From: Chamaecyparis obtusa | Lineage: Eukaryota > Streptophyta > Pinopsida > Cupressales > Cupressaceae | NCBI GenBank assembly: GCA_027943335.1 | Contig: BSBK01007858.1 | Location: 745,501-809,500, forward strand | Length of the DNA: 64,000 bases | Direction: 5' to 3' | In this document: positions 45,011 through 57,530 of the stretch, one piece after another | How the letters are laid out: each line of letters begins with the position of its first letter | Position numbering within the stretch: the stretch's first letter is position 1 | The notes under the pieces: model-generated | Database searches by the model: none | Told to the model about the DNA's origin: nothing | Seen by the model: only the letters and a program-made list of their open reading frames with translations | Made by a program: the position numbers and the translations under genes

Positions 45011-45293
45011 ATATGGTGAGGAGGTTGCTCTCATGACCAATGACTACATGGAAGCATCAGGACATGTGTTAAATATTCTTTGGAATGCAGTTCAAATATT
45101 GGATCCAATATCTCTTCCATTGGATGTAGTCCCAGAATTTCATGACTTGTATGAAGAGATTGGTATAGATCAATTGCAAAATGAAATAGATGACCAAATA
45201 AACATCCATTGGCCATATCCAATACAAGAGATAAACAATATTGCTGTATGGGAAGCTATAGCTACTCATGAAAAGAAGGAAAATTCTTCTTAA
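45011..45293 (+). pseudogene. Last exon of a senescence/dehydration-associated (ERD7-like) gene
   Basis: Reads YGEEVALMTNDYMEASGHVL and NILWNAVQILDPISLP, then an acidic tail ending KKENSS and TAA at 45291. ERD7-like proteins, plant relatives of spartin's senescence domain, have YGEEA...GHA-x2-TAW-x-VFKIRKALNP at this place. The Gly-His, Trp and Asp-Pro anchors are kept, but KIRKA is changed to QIL. The exon itself has no stop or frameshift. Without upstream exons I treat it as a fragment; it could be the end of a live gene whose first exons lie beyond the nested insertions. Confidence 0.5.
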
Positions 45294-45799
45294 ACTTAGT
45301 CTTGAAAGAAGTAATAATGTTAAAACATAACACTTGTTTTTGTATATTTTGTGGATTCATTGTTGCCTACACCAATGGTGTAGTCATTATTCAATTGTTG
45401 GTCATACATTATTTCATCTAACCTTATTGTAGATGCTCATGACAAGTTTTCTTTCCTTGACATTTCTAATATTGTGCTTCATAAATGATACTACTGATAG
45501 AGACTTAATTGATTATTGAAAGAATATTAAAAACTATTTTCTCAAATTCCAGCATGGCTTTCTAAGGGTCAAGATAACACTATTCTTTGATATTTTCATC
45601 AACTACTTCAAGTTAAATCATTTAATTTCAATGAAAGTTGGCACTTTGGACTCACCCAAAAAATCTTTCCTTTCCTATTATTATTTTGCTATTTGAGTCT
45701 TAGGATTCGGCTAAGAGCCAAGGACAAATTCGCCTAGGGCCCAATCATTTGAAACCATTCAACTTCACCAGTAGACAAACAGCCCATTGAATCCTTTTC

Positions 45800-45830
45800 T
45801 ATTATTATTATTATTATTATTATTATTATC
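45800..45830 (+). repeat. (ATT)n microsatellite
   Basis: About ten ATT units in a row. Confidence 0.9.
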
Positions 45831-46994
45831 TTGATTTATTTTTTTGCAGCTGCCATGTATTTAGTGTTCTTTATGCACACACTTGAAGTATATTTGTAGT
45901 CTTATTTTTTTGCTAGAGGCTTTACATCCACAAAGTTATTTTAGATATTCTGAGCATGAGCTTAGGGTTTTCCTCTTCGACTCATCCCAAGTTCATCTCC
46001 TTTTTAATGTCACAGCCTTGCACTCAAGAAGACTTATCATTGGCAGACTTATTAAGAACCTTTCAACTTCAACAGTAGCCCAAGAGCCCATTGATAGTAG
46101 TTTTAGTTTTGATTATTTTGTTGATAGAGAAGATATTATTGAACTTATTAAGTTTTAAATATTGATCAAATTAATATATGTCTAATCAATATTTTTTTTT
46201 AAATTGAATAATTTTTATATTTGAATGTCTAAAAATATATATTTAGAAATCATATATTTTTTTTCATTTTCTTTTTTCATTTATATATTATTAAGATTAT
46301 TTCAAAGTATAATAAGACCATTATTTTATACATTATTTAACAAAATAATATATATATTCAAACCATATGTTAAAATTCAAAAGAATTGTACCAAACTTCT
46401 CTTTTGCTATAGAGAAAGTAGACAGTAATCTTTTTAAGTTGCCTACCTATATTTAAAATTTTAATTGACAATGTCTATCAAACATTCTAGGTGCCCACAA
46501 AAAGCACGTTTTCTTTGACACGCTTAAAATTGGACTTTAGAAAGGACACTGATAGAAATTTAAATGATTATTCAAAGAAAGGAAAAGTATTATCTCTCAG
46601 ACTCTGCCTCTTTTTAAAGGGGCAAGATAATAGAAAAGTATAATCTTTGGGACTCTACTATGTTCATTTTCAAGGGGCCATGATAATAATTTTCTTGGAT
46701 CTTTCACCTACTCTAGGTTGAAAGTAGGTACTTTGGATTTGAATGGCTTCATCCCCCATTTGTTCTAACCATGTTAGGTTAAATTTGACCAACATGGCTT
46801 CCAAGCTCTTTAAATTGAATTTGTACCTCTTGTGGCTCTATAGATATGTCAAGATTATTTTTGTATTTATGTTTAATTAGTGTAGGTTGAAGAATTTTAA
46901 ATGTAAGTGTGAAGAGTTGGAAGACAACCAGACCAAAGAAAATTATAAAAAAGGACCAATGGCTTGCTGACTGCTCTTCTCTTACATTTGAAGA

Positions 46995-47009
46995 GGGGGG
47001 GGGGGGGGG
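46995..47009 (+). repeat. G15 homopolymer
   Basis: Fifteen consecutive G in otherwise AT-rich DNA. Confidence 0.85.
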
Positions 47010-47167
47010 AATCTTGTGAAGAAATTACCTTTCGGGGCAGCAACGACAGAACTTTCAATAGCTTTGGATAAGTACCTAATTATTTATGCTCCTTATTATA
47101 GTATAAAAATCTTATGTTATGGAGTTGATGATGATGCAATTTAATCTTTTATGAGTACTCTTTCAGA

Positions 47168-47225
47168 TGGTAGTATGGGGTAGAATAGAAGCTTTGGTAG
47201 TATGGGGTAGAACAGGAGCTTTTAG
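47168..47225 (+). repeat. Tandem duplication of about 31 bp
   Basis: GGTAGTATGGGGTAGAA followed by AGAAGCTTT or AGGAGCTTT occurs twice in succession. Confidence 0.8.
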
Positions 47226-47776
47226 ATGTTTCTTTGATTGTTTGAGATAAATTAGAGTAATTAAATATCTTAATATGAAAGTTAATAAATTTTTGTCTTT
47301 GCATATTTTTATAATCATTAGTTTGGAGGTCATTTGGCTTCAACTTACATTAAAAAAAAAATTAGATTCTAGGAGGCACCTTTTATAAATATGCTGGCGT
47401 AACATGTACATGTCCTCTTCCTCTGCATGAGCTCATGTTTTTACCACAAGAAGCTCTTGTCAATCAAACTAGGACCCCAACCTTGCTTCAACTTAAATTT
47501 AAACTTACAATATCTAAGATCATTATTCACTTAGATAACTAAATTGGCTCAATTTCTTACTCTATAAATTCAATCAAGATAATAAATAGATGAAGTTAAA
47601 TTTATGACCAACTATTAAAGAATATGTATAAATCGAAGTAGTTGAATGGGATAAGTGTATGTTTTTGTTCCCTGAATGTTTCCAGCTTGAGACAACTTTC
47701 TGATGTGAGATGATTTTTAGGGAAGACAACTTTGTGGTTGGAAATAACTTGTACAATGACATTTTTTTCCATGGTC

Positions 47777-49281
47777 CTATGTAAATGGAAATAAAATCTC
47801 ACAAACAAAGGACCATCTCGGATAGCTTAGTGAAGGATCGAAAAATGTGTGCGATTGTTGGCGAGCCTTGTGTGTTGTTGAAGGAAACTTTGAGGGCAAG
47901 AGAGGGTAGAAAGTGGGGATTTTTTTCCACAGATCTTGCCTGTTTATAACATTTTGTCCTTGCATCACATAATATACTATTAGCATTGCCACAACCACCT
48001 CCTTCTTGTTGGCGATCAAATATGTAGAGCTTCCCTCATCACTATCGATGACCATGCAATGATACTGTAATAAATTTCAAAATTAGGAGCATAGAAAGAA
48101 ACAAACTCGTATGCTTTGAGTGGTAAACTCATTTCAAATTCTTTTTGATCATTCACAGCTTTAGGTGGTCAAAGTTGGTAATGTAACCATCCTACTAACA
48201 TCAACATCAAACTCATGGACGAAGAATGTAGGATCAACCTTGAAGTCAAGGCCTTGGAATAATACTTTTGGAGGACCCTCCTTGTGTAACATGAACCATG
48301 CATCCTCATGAGTCTCCTCAAGAACATCCTCAAAAATCAAGGATTCTTTGATGATTTCTTCTTCAAATATATCTTCAAGTTGTTCGAATGCACAATCAAA
48401 TTGTAGCACTCCCTCAAAATGTTCTAAATTATCTTCTTCCATGAGAATAACTTGGTCATCACTCAACATGTCTCTTATATTTTCACCAAATACATTTGAA
48501 GTTTCATCATCTAACGTGGAATTTCCAATTGTTTTTTCTTTAGGAACATCTTGTAATTTTTCATGTGTAATCTCATCAAGCATGGCATCTTCAAAAATGA
48601 TAAGAGGATCCTCAAACATCTTTATGGATTTGATCATTGAATGGTATTTTAAGTGACAATGTCTTTGGAGGTTGAAGTTGATGGTGAATCATGCCACTTG
48701 CAACAACTTTTTTGTCTTGAGATGTTTCTAGCAATGATTCCATTTGTATTTCTTCCTTGAGATCTTTCAACACCCCCCTAAAAAATATTGTGGTGATGAT
48801 GTCCTATAATGTTTTGTCAAATTGTTCTTCATATCTGGATTCATTTGTGATAACTTGCCATTCCCTATTCAACTTGTCCACTTGATTGTTTTCCTCTCAG
48901 GGAGTACCCTAAACCTCATGTAACCCATTTTGGAAAACCTCCTCTTGAATCATAGATGAAATTTTATCAATGATTTTTCCCTCTTCAAACTTGTGATGAT
49001 CCTTTTGTAGTTCTTCAAGTGTTTCTAAATGTTGATATTTTCTTTCTATCCTTTCTCTTTCTTAGATGTATCCTATTGCTTCTTTGATTTTCTTCTCAAC
49101 ATCCTCTTCTTGTAACGTGATGCATGAAAGTTCATCTTCCTCTTGATTGTTTTTGTCATTATGCTCAAACATGCTACCATGTAACTTGTTGTCATTGGAT
49201 AGTGATGCATCATGCCCCTTATTTGATCTTCAACATAAGTGTTGAATGGAATTCTTACTACCTTCCTTTGATGATTCCTCA
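47777..49281 (-). pseudogene. Decayed acidic, coiled-coil coding region of unknown family
   Basis: The minus strand has a long run of former coding sequence. Pieces read EEDVEKKIKEAIGYI, RIERKYQHLETLEELQKDHH and KLNREWQVITNESRYEEQF. A 158-codon open stretch follows (48637-48161; acidic, with LEHFEGVLQFDCAFEQLEDI and HKEGPPKVLFQGLDFKVDP), and a 92-codon stretch (48055-47777). Frames change at least once, and stops break the upstream half. It ends abruptly at the Element 6 LTR, which inserted into it. No known domain is recognised; it resembles linker or accessory regions of retroelements in composition only. Confidence 0.4.
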
Positions 49282-50155
49282 TGTAATCACCCAAAAATGG
49301 TCACCTAAACTGTTATCCCCTTGCTAGCATTATTTGCTAAATTCATCAATTGCTTATTCTTGATCAAATTCTAATTCTATCATTTATTTGATTTTATTCT
49401 ATGGATTAACCATTTTATCCTAAGTCTTTATTTAATTAAAAGGAATTCCCTCCCCTTTTATTAAATAAAAAGTCCCCACTTATCTTTTTATCCTAAGTTG
49501 CACAAATAAAGCATTATTCTTATTTTATAGAAAGAAGAAAAAGGCCTTTTTGTCTCACATGAGGCACAAAAGTCAACACTTCTTTCTCATTGGAGGAGAC
49601 TTGTGCACATGGATTGATCCCTCTTTCAAACTCCACCCTTGATAACTCTTTTGCCTCTTAATCTCCATCATCCGTTGATTCTCATTTTCTATAAAAGAAG
49701 AGCTCTCTTCTCATTCTAGGATCCCAACTCTTTAAGCTAATGTTATGCTGCAGGTTTCTTGGAGCTTTTGAAGATCTTATTGCATTCTAGTCTTTATCTT
49801 TGCATTGTAGCTTAAATTCTCATAGCATTCTAGCTTAGTTTCCTTTTCATGCTCTCGAGGCTTGTAACACTCTCATTTCTATAGTTTAGTTGCATTCTTG
49901 CATTCTCATTTTAGTATAGCTTGCATTGCATTTTCATTTGTGATTCTTGAAGATATTGGCATTCTTGCCCTTGTCTCTTTGAATCTCCCATCGCATGGCT
50001 TACTAGCAAGGTTGCATGCTTAATAGCTCTAGCTGAGAGCCCTCTAAACATCATTGCACTCCATGCCTAGGGAGATCTAGGTCACTTTCTCAAGATCTAA
50101 TCCATGGATTCTGTTGGAAGCAATGACTTAGAGAAGTGCACATTTTGAGTGTACA
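49282..50155 (+). repeat. Element 6 5' LTR (874 bp)
   Basis: Starts TGTAATCACCC and ends TTGAGTGTACA. Collinear with the Element 2 LTRs. The flanking five bases are CCTCA; the partner duplication is out of view. Confidence 0.88.
49689..49698 (+). promoter_or_regulatory. TATA box of the Element 6 LTR
   Basis: TCTATAAAAGAAG, 465 bp upstream of the LTR end. Confidence 0.6.
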
Positions 50156-50176
50156 TTTTTGGCACCCACCATGGGG
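50156..50176 (+). other. Element 6 primer binding site
   Basis: TTTTTGGCACCCACCATGGG follows the LTR; Element 2 has TTTTTGGCGCCCATCGTGGG. Confidence 0.65.
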
Positions 50177-52450
50177 CATAACAACTCTATTTTGTCCTTC
50201 TTTTCATGTATTTTTGCACTTTTTTCATCATATTTTGCTTGCTATTTTGGCTATTTTTTTGTACTTTCTGACAGAATATCGTACAATAGTCTTCTAGTAT
50301 CGTACAATAGTTTTTTGTATACCCATGCGATACTTTTCCAGTAAAAGTATCGTATGCCCTTCCAGTATTCTATCACAGAGACATACAAAAATCTATCATC
50401 TGGACACAGTACGACTTGTCGTACAGAGAGAAAGTATCACACTCTTATACTGAGAAGTATTGTGTGAGCTTTTCTGATAGCAAACTGTCACTCAAACCTA
50501 GAGGTGACTATTTTTAGTTATTTTGTTTTGCAAAATTTGGATTTTTCTATTATCTAGTTTTAATTTGTTGTATCTAGACAGGGTTTTTACATGCAAATTA
50601 TCTTGATTTTGATATACTAACCATTGTGGGGCTAACAAGTTGTGCTTGTAGGTGTGCTCTCATTGCTTGAATATTTTCCAAAAAAATGCATGTCAAAGCT
50701 TCAAATGCACAAGGGCTACTAGTCATTTTTGCAAGACTACCCAAAGCATAAAAATAATCAAGTGCTTTTTCATTTATTTCATTTTAAGTGCGGCATATAC
50801 TAGTTGTTTCTTTCTTAGACACTTAATATCTTGTCATAGGAGTCTTTTGGTGGTAGGAGAGTATGCTCTTCACCTTTGTGGTGAACCAAAAATCTTGATC
50901 CACTTCTAGATTTTGAAAGCAAGAGGCTAATTGAATTTTGCTTGGTGTGTTTGGGAGAGATTTTTGAGATAGGGGAGTATGCTCTTCACCCTTGAGGTGA
51001 ACCAGAAATCTTGACCCTCAAAGGTTGATCCATTTCTTGTTTAGTTTTAGAATCCTTTAGCAGGCCTACTCTTGAGAAATCAAGAGGAACAACCCAAGTG
51101 GGGACAAGCTAATACCGAGCTATTTCGACCCACTATAAAATCAAAGCTATCAAGGACACAAAACCTTGGTAGACGTAGTACTTATCTTCACTTGGTGTGA
51201 GTACTTGTGGGATTGTGACCATGAGGAAAATGCTAGGCAAGAATGCTTAAGGTACTCTTGTGGCCGTGAGGTCTGTTACTTGCCACGAGGTAAGGAGTCC
51301 CTTTGGGGAGCAAGAGGGGTATTGTGAATGGAAGCCCTTACTATGAACCATAGATAGAAGCTACCCAATTTTGCCGCTTAACATCTTGGTGCAAGGATCA
51401 ATCCTAGTGGACTAACCCAGATCACCCCAAGACTACTCACCATTTGTGTTCCTTTGGTTGTGTCATTGGCACTTCCACGACAATGCCAACATCTATTGTG
51501 GTTAACCACTTTGTGTGAGGTAATGGGACATCAAGTGTGGGCCAAGTTGTTGAGTATTGAACCTTTGTCCACCTAGGATAGAAAGTTCTTGAATTGTCTT
51601 CGCTATGATCTACCCATGTAAATGTTCTTGAACAACAAACATCACAGTAGTACTCATAGGATTTTTTTCTTTGATATCCCAAGTGCTTGTCTTGACAAGG
51701 TTGCTTTTGCCCTTGTTCAAGTGTTTTATGACATGTTTGATCACCTACTATTTGCAAACCTATTTGTTTTCTGATATCACTATGTTTGAAACCAAGAAAT
51801 TGCACTTGTCAACCTACAACATTGACCAAATTGCCTTTAAAACTGCATTTTTCACATTCACTGGTCAAGATTCGTATGATATTGAACAATCATCACACAC
51901 CCTTCTGAGAATTGTCATGCGATACATCATTCTTGATTTTTTATCACCTGCATACTATACACTTTATCGCATTACCTGCCTGGATTCTATCGTACTGCCT
52001 CATGCGAAATATCATCCTGATAAATTGCATCATCCTGCTATTCTATGAAATATCATCCTAAGTTATTATGTTGTCTTGCTGCTATTGTGATCCAGAGTTG
52101 CTAAGCTTGAATTTTAACCTATCATAGAGTGTCTTTTCCTATTCTTCCCTGAAGCTGGTTTGTTATCTGCATGCTTAGGTTTGTTCTAGACTAAAAAATG
52201 AGTTAAAACTATTGGGTTTGATCCTAACAAATGCTACTTTTGATCACTTGTCACACTACGGTTACCTCTCTAGCTACTTGTCAATCGAGATTCTTGCTCA
52301 TATCTCAGCTTGAGTCAATTGATTGTTGTAAGTTCTTGAGCACCTTTGATGAGCCATCTCTATTGTTCTATCTTGACAAGTGATCTTTATTGGCTTTGCT
52401 TATCTCAATATCTAAGAAACCTTGTCTCATTCTATTAGTCAAACAACATT
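50177..52450 (+). other. Element 6 untranslated leader
   Basis: Collinear with the Element 2 leader and without a conserved frame. It has two hairpins (50869-50885 and 50985-51001), and clusters of GTATCGTACAATA-type words at 50270-50470 and 51870-52060. Confidence 0.6.
50869..51001 (+). other. Duplicated leader hairpins of Element 6
   Basis: TTCACC-TTTGT-GGTGAA (50869-50885) and TTCACC-CTTGA-GGTGAA (50985-51001). The stems are identical to those in Element 2. Confidence 0.6.
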
Positions 52451-54656
52451 TCTTTTCATGCCAGTTACAACTTGGTCTTAATTTGAGCAAGGGAGTCACC
52501 CTCCATTCAATTATACACAGTTACCTTCTCCAACAAGATGCTCACAAGTGCCAGTTAGCAATGACAATTCTAGTCCTGACCAATTTGAGGATTCCAAGGT
52601 CACCTCGTGGTATAAGGGAGGCTTCCTTTTTTCTACATTCAAGACCTCTAAAAGCACAGACAGTGTCTCACTCACCTTGACTGAACAAGAAAAATTTCAT
52701 CGTCTGTAAGAACACTTTGAGCATAAGGACAACCAAGCGTGCTTAGACAAAGAACACAATAAAAACATAATGGATGCTGCTAGGCACATGGATTTTAGAG
52801 GAATGTCTCACAAGAAACCTGAGACTAGTGGTTATGAGAATAGACCACCCTTTGGTACTAATGGAAATTATGGTAACAATACGCCACCAAGGTCCCCTCC
52901 ATGATGAAATTTTTCTATACCTTCTTCACCCCCTAGACCTCCTCCCTCTCATCATGAGGAAGAGGCCATCGATGATATTTCTAGTGAAGAGCTTATGAGA
53001 TTTGAACAAGACAAGGTCTCCCAACGAATGATGCATAAGCTTTTAGAGCATAATGGAGATCAATATTTTCAATACATGACTTCTAGAGGATACAAGCTTC
53101 CTCCTGGTTATGATGTCAAAAAAATTGTCCAAGAAAGAGTGCCAACAGAATTGGAAATCCTTAGAGATGAATTACAATGGACAAATCAACATCTTGCCCA
53201 AATGGAAATATAAAGGGAGCATCCAAAGGTCTCTTTTGTAGAATCTATTTGTGCTCTTCCCTTTGATAGGAGTCTATACATGGTCCCGTTTCCTAGGGAT
53301 ATTGAGGTTCCCAAATACGACAAGTATGATGGAAATGGTGACCCCCATGACCATGTGCATCACTTTTATGCTCTTAGCATGGACTTCCTTCATGAAGACA
53401 CATTTCTACTATGACTATTCCCTAGAAGTTTAAGAGGACAAGCTTTGGAATGGTTTGTGAAGTTAACACCACCTCTTAGGACATTTGATGAGTTGGCTAG
53501 GTGCTTCACCCAACATTATTCATACAATATTCAACAGCCTATCACCATGATAGATCTAAGTGCTCTAAGGAAAAATCAAGGTGAGCCATTCACCACTTAC
53601 TTGCAATGTTGGAGGTCTTTGTATTCTCGATATCCTCATTAGCTACCTGAGAGGGAAAATATTGACATCTTTGTCAATACTCTTGTGCCTGAGTTGTATT
53701 ATGATCTAAGGAAATAGTTGTTCTCCTCTTTCAACAACATAGTTGAAAGTGCATATTGGATTGAGGATGTGGTGATAAGAAAGGGGGATATTGTTATTAA
53801 TAATGATACCAGAGGCAATGGCAAGGACAAGAGAAAACCTTGGAATAGAAACAAGTACATTTTCAATGATGGGGTTGTGGATGTCCCAAAAGCTAAAGAG
53901 CCTGCTTTCAACCTCTCCAATGCTATCTACATAGTGAAACAACAAGAGGCTACCAATGCTTAAAGTGCGCCTAAGCCTCAACATGAAGACAAGCCAAAGA
54001 AGCAATATGAATGATGGGTCTACACCAAGTTGGTTGAACCATACGATGTGATTCTTAAGAATTTGGTTGCCAACAAGTATCTTATGCTTTCTGACAATTC
54101 TCATCCCTTCAATCTACCAGTTAAGCCTAATTGGTGGAGAGATGATCATTTCTGCAACTATCACAGAAGTAAGGGACACAAGATAGATGATTGTTTCAAT
54201 CTTAAAGATGTTATCCAAGATCTCATTGATGGTGGCACCATTCTCACAGATGGCTTAGTAAAAAATTTTGATGATGAGGCTTTCAAGACCCCTCTACTTG
54301 AGTACGAAAAGGGGGAGTCCTCTCAAGCAAATAAGAAGAATCATGATGCCAAGATCAATTATACATATACTCACGATATGCCTGTGATCAACATGGTAGA
54401 GCCCATTGAGAGTGTTCTTATGATGAGATCTCAAGATGATAATGACGCCAATCATGGTATGGCAAAGTTGGTCTTGCAAACACTTGATGGTTTGTCTTCC
54501 CAAAGTGAGACACTGAATTCTATTATTAGGGGGCAAGCCAAAATTGTCCTTAAAATTGTGCATGATCCCAAGCAAGCCTCTTCTTCCAAACAAGTGACTC
54601 CTTCAGTCTTGTCTAGCTATGATCTTGTGCACCAGTTACAACAAACACCAGCCTAG
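52451..54656 (+). pseudogene. Element 6 gag
   Basis: Read in one frame: MDAARHMDFRGMSHKKPE, a Pro-rich segment, EEAIDDISSEELMRFEQD, the gag core VPKYDKYDGNGDPHDHVHH and SLRGQALEWFVKLTPPL, LRKNQGEPFTTYLQCW, a basic stretch, and a zinc-knuckle variant HFCNYHRSKGHKIDDC (C-x2-H-x4-H-x4-C, about 54153-54194). Stops are scattered, for example TAA at 53211 and TAG at 53640. The start is not certain. It ends at TAG (54654-54656), at the same place as in Element 2. Confidence 0.82.
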
Positions 54657-55200
54657 ATATCCATTTTTGAGTTGCTTGAATTATCCCCTTTGCACAAAGA
54701 GATCCTTGAGAAGGCTCTGCGTACAGCAAATGTCCCCAATGACATTGATCTAGATCGGTTCTAGGCTATGGTCAACCGTATCTCATCTCCCCACTACCTT
54801 TCCTTTTCTGTAGAAGATGACACATCTCTTAGTGACCCCCATAATCTTTCTTTACACATTGAAGTCCAAGTCTACCATACTTGAGTTCACCAAGTCTTGA
54901 TAGGTAATGGTGCAGGGTTAAATATTGTTTCTTTCCATGTGGTGCAATAGTTGGGATTGTCAGAATTTACTATAGATCCTAGGCGGAAGATTACTATAAA
55001 AGCATACAATGAAGTGGAAAGATCTTCCAAGGGTCTTATCATGCTACCTGTCCGAGTGGGCCTTGTCATGAAAGATATTGTATTCCAAGTGTTGGACATC
55101 CCACTCGCATACAACATTCTTTTGGGTCATCCTTGGATCCATGACATGCAAGCTATCCCTTCCACCTACCATCAGTGCATCAAATTTCCATACAATGGCA
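54657..55200 (+). pseudogene. Element 6 aspartic protease
   Basis: FELLELSPLHKEILEKAL, then HQVLIGNGAGLNIVSF, then VGLVMKDIVFQVLDIPLAYN and ILLGHPWIHDMQAIPSTYHQ. The active-site Asp (LIDEG in Element 2) is Gly here, so the catalytic residue is gone. Stops flank the active site (about 54762, 54882 and 54948). Confidence 0.82.
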
Positions 55201-56780
55201 CTGAAGTTGTGATTCTTGGGGACAATGCTATTGCTATCAATACTCTCACTGCAGCTGAAACATTTGTTCCTCACAACAAACCTTCTCATGATCCTAGTGC
55301 GTCCTTGATTGCTACTGAACAAAATTTAAAGATGATGAGCATTGGTATGGGTGAATACACACTGGATTCCATTACTGCTATGCCTACTTCTCCTAAATCA
55401 TATGGTAGACCCTCTAACAAGATGAAGCCTTCCACTTCCACCATGACAATCTTTGGTACCTTTGTTCATTCATCTATACCCCTAGAGGCAGAAAAAGAAG
55501 AACAAGCTATTAGGGAGTGGATCTATAGAGAGGAAGAGGGTAGTACAATAATTGCTACTCCTATCTCCCCTAAGTGCTATGGTAAAGGCTATAAATTTTT
55601 GTAGAAAATGGGCTATCAAGGTCAAGGACCTATAAATGATAATGGACATGCCCTAGTTGAGCCTTTGAGTCATACCAATGGCCAACCCTCTAAGGATACC
55701 ATAGGTCTAGGAAATTGTGCCAAAGATGACCTCCCTGATTGTTCCAAAAATTCTCTCATGATCAGTGATTCAGACATAGATATAGATGAGTCACCACTAC
55801 ACACTATGGCTCAAATAGTAGACAATCTCCCTTCTACTTCACTCCTTTGGGGAGAAGAATGCATACCTGATGAGGACATAGCTAAAGACTCTATGCCTAG
55901 TAGTAGACAACATAGAAATATCTTGTGATTGGTAGAAAGAGGAGATCTCACACGTAATGACATGGGTGTGTCTACTTCTTAACATCCTAAACCTTCTTGG
56001 TGCAAACATCCCAGTTGAAGCTCAACAACATATTCAAATGAGTATGAATGAGACACTCTCTTAGAGGGATCTTCCACGATGGATATGGAAGTTGATGCGG
56101 TTCATACTTATAGTGCCCAACCCGACGTAGATGATGAGTCTTGTGTAGGATCTGATGAGTTCAATCCACGTATTGCTTTAGTGGACCACACTGGTCCTTC
56201 TATGTCAAATCTAGATCTTGACACTTTTGGAGCTTGCTCTATAGGTTCAACCTCTCTCATCACTAGAGATGACACATATCACATAAATGCCCTTGAACCT
56301 ATCACTTCACTTCCTCTCATACACTCAGATCTCATAGATTGGTCTGCCGAGGATCAAAGACTTGCATTGCCTTCTTTCCAAAATGACTATGAGATCACCT
56401 GCTACCTCAATGCCATTGAACCTGTTACCTCTTCCACCAGTGAACCAGCAACAAATATGACTAAATTAGATATCAAGTACCTCAGTCATAAAATCAAAAG
56501 AGAAAAGAAATGGTCAAATGGTGAAAACCACATTGTGGCTATATCTGAGTCTAAAAATAGTAAAAATAAAGATGTATCTAAGGGTGAAAACCTCTCCAAG
56601 GCACCTGAGGATGAGGTACTTAGTAGTTTGCCTAGCTATTTTCAAGAAAGATCTTTGGTTCTGATCAAACCTATGCAACCAATCAACTTAGGGAAATAAG
56701 AATATCCTAAGATAATACATGTAGGTCAGTCCCTCTTAGTAGAGGAGACTGAACAATTTGCTGCATTCTTTCAAGAGAAA
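55201..56780 (+). pseudogene. Element 6 linker with G-patch-like segment
   Basis: The frame continues from the protease with GEYTLDSITAMPTSPKSYGR, EQAIREWIYREEEG, the G-patch-like KMGYQGQGPINDNGHALVEP (about 55605) and a long acidic region. The latter holds a 206-codon open piece (56079-56699) ending in LSSLPSYFQERSL. Stops at 55602, 55926 and later break it. The conserved acid-rich blocks match 17111-18602. Confidence 0.7.
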
Positions 56781-57530
56781 AAGATCAACTTTGCATGGAC
56801 ATATTTTGACATGCTTGGTTTAGACACTGAGCTTATCATGCACCATCTCTCCATTGCTCCTGAGGTAAAACTTGTCAAGAAAAAGCTTAGAAAGATGCAT
56901 CTCCATGTGGCATTACTGGTTAAGGCTGGACTTGAGAAGCTTCTAAAAGCCATCTTCATCAGAGCTATCGACTACTCTGAGTGGATTTCTAACATTGTCC
57001 CTGTTTCCAAACATGAAAAGTCCATTTGTGTATGCACTAATTTCAGGGACCTAAATAAAGCATGCCCTAAGGATGATTTTCTACTTCCTAACATTGACAT
57101 GATAGTGGACATGATGATAAGCTACAAAATGTACTCCCTTATGGACGGCTTCTCCAGATATAATCAGAATTTCCCCTGAAGACCAAGAGAAGACAACATT
57201 CACCTATGCAAGGGGTACCTTTTATTGGAATGTCATGCCCTTCAGTCTTAAGAATGCTGGTGCAGCCTATCAAAGGGCTATGACCACTATATTCCATGAC
57301 ATGATGCATAAGAACATGGAAAACTATGTTGATGATACACTTGCTAAATCTCAACAAAGGAGCACTCATCTATTCGATTTGAGTTTGATATTGGACCGAA
57401 TGGAATGATTCCAACTTATATTAAATCCTAAAAAATGTGCTTTTGGTGTCACTTCTGGGAAACTTCTAGGGTACATCAGATCATAAAAAGGGATCGAAGT
57501 AGACCCAGAAAAGCTGCAAGCTATCATGGA
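56781..57530 (+). pseudogene. Element 6 reverse transcriptase
   Basis: LDTELIMHHLSIAPEVKLVK, FRDLNKACPKDDFLLPN and YSLMDGFSRYNQ are in one frame. After a net five-base loss (about 57165) the next frame has SPEDQEKTTFTYARG, MPFSLKNAGAAYQRAMTT, ENYVDDTLAKSQ (57321-57356) and LNPKKCAFGVTSGKLLGYI. All three catalytic Asp are kept. The frameshift and stops (about 57408 and 57486) disable it. Confidence 0.88.

Larger units (their letters stand above)
45294..47776. other. AT-rich stretch with small repeats, no gene recognised
   Basis: It contains an (ATT)n run at about 45800-45830, a G15 homopolymer (46995-47009) and a 31-bp tandem duplication near 47168-47225. A phrase of about 35 bp (TTCAACTTCA...AGCCCATTGA) occurs at 45757-45790 and again at 46065-46095. 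The 91-codon ORF at 45883-46158 has no recognisable domain. Confidence 0.45.

Noticed and set aside
45883..46158. 91-codon plus-strand ORF as a host gene
   Set aside because: No domain, no splice context and a low-complexity AT-rich setting; kept only as a note in the stretch description.
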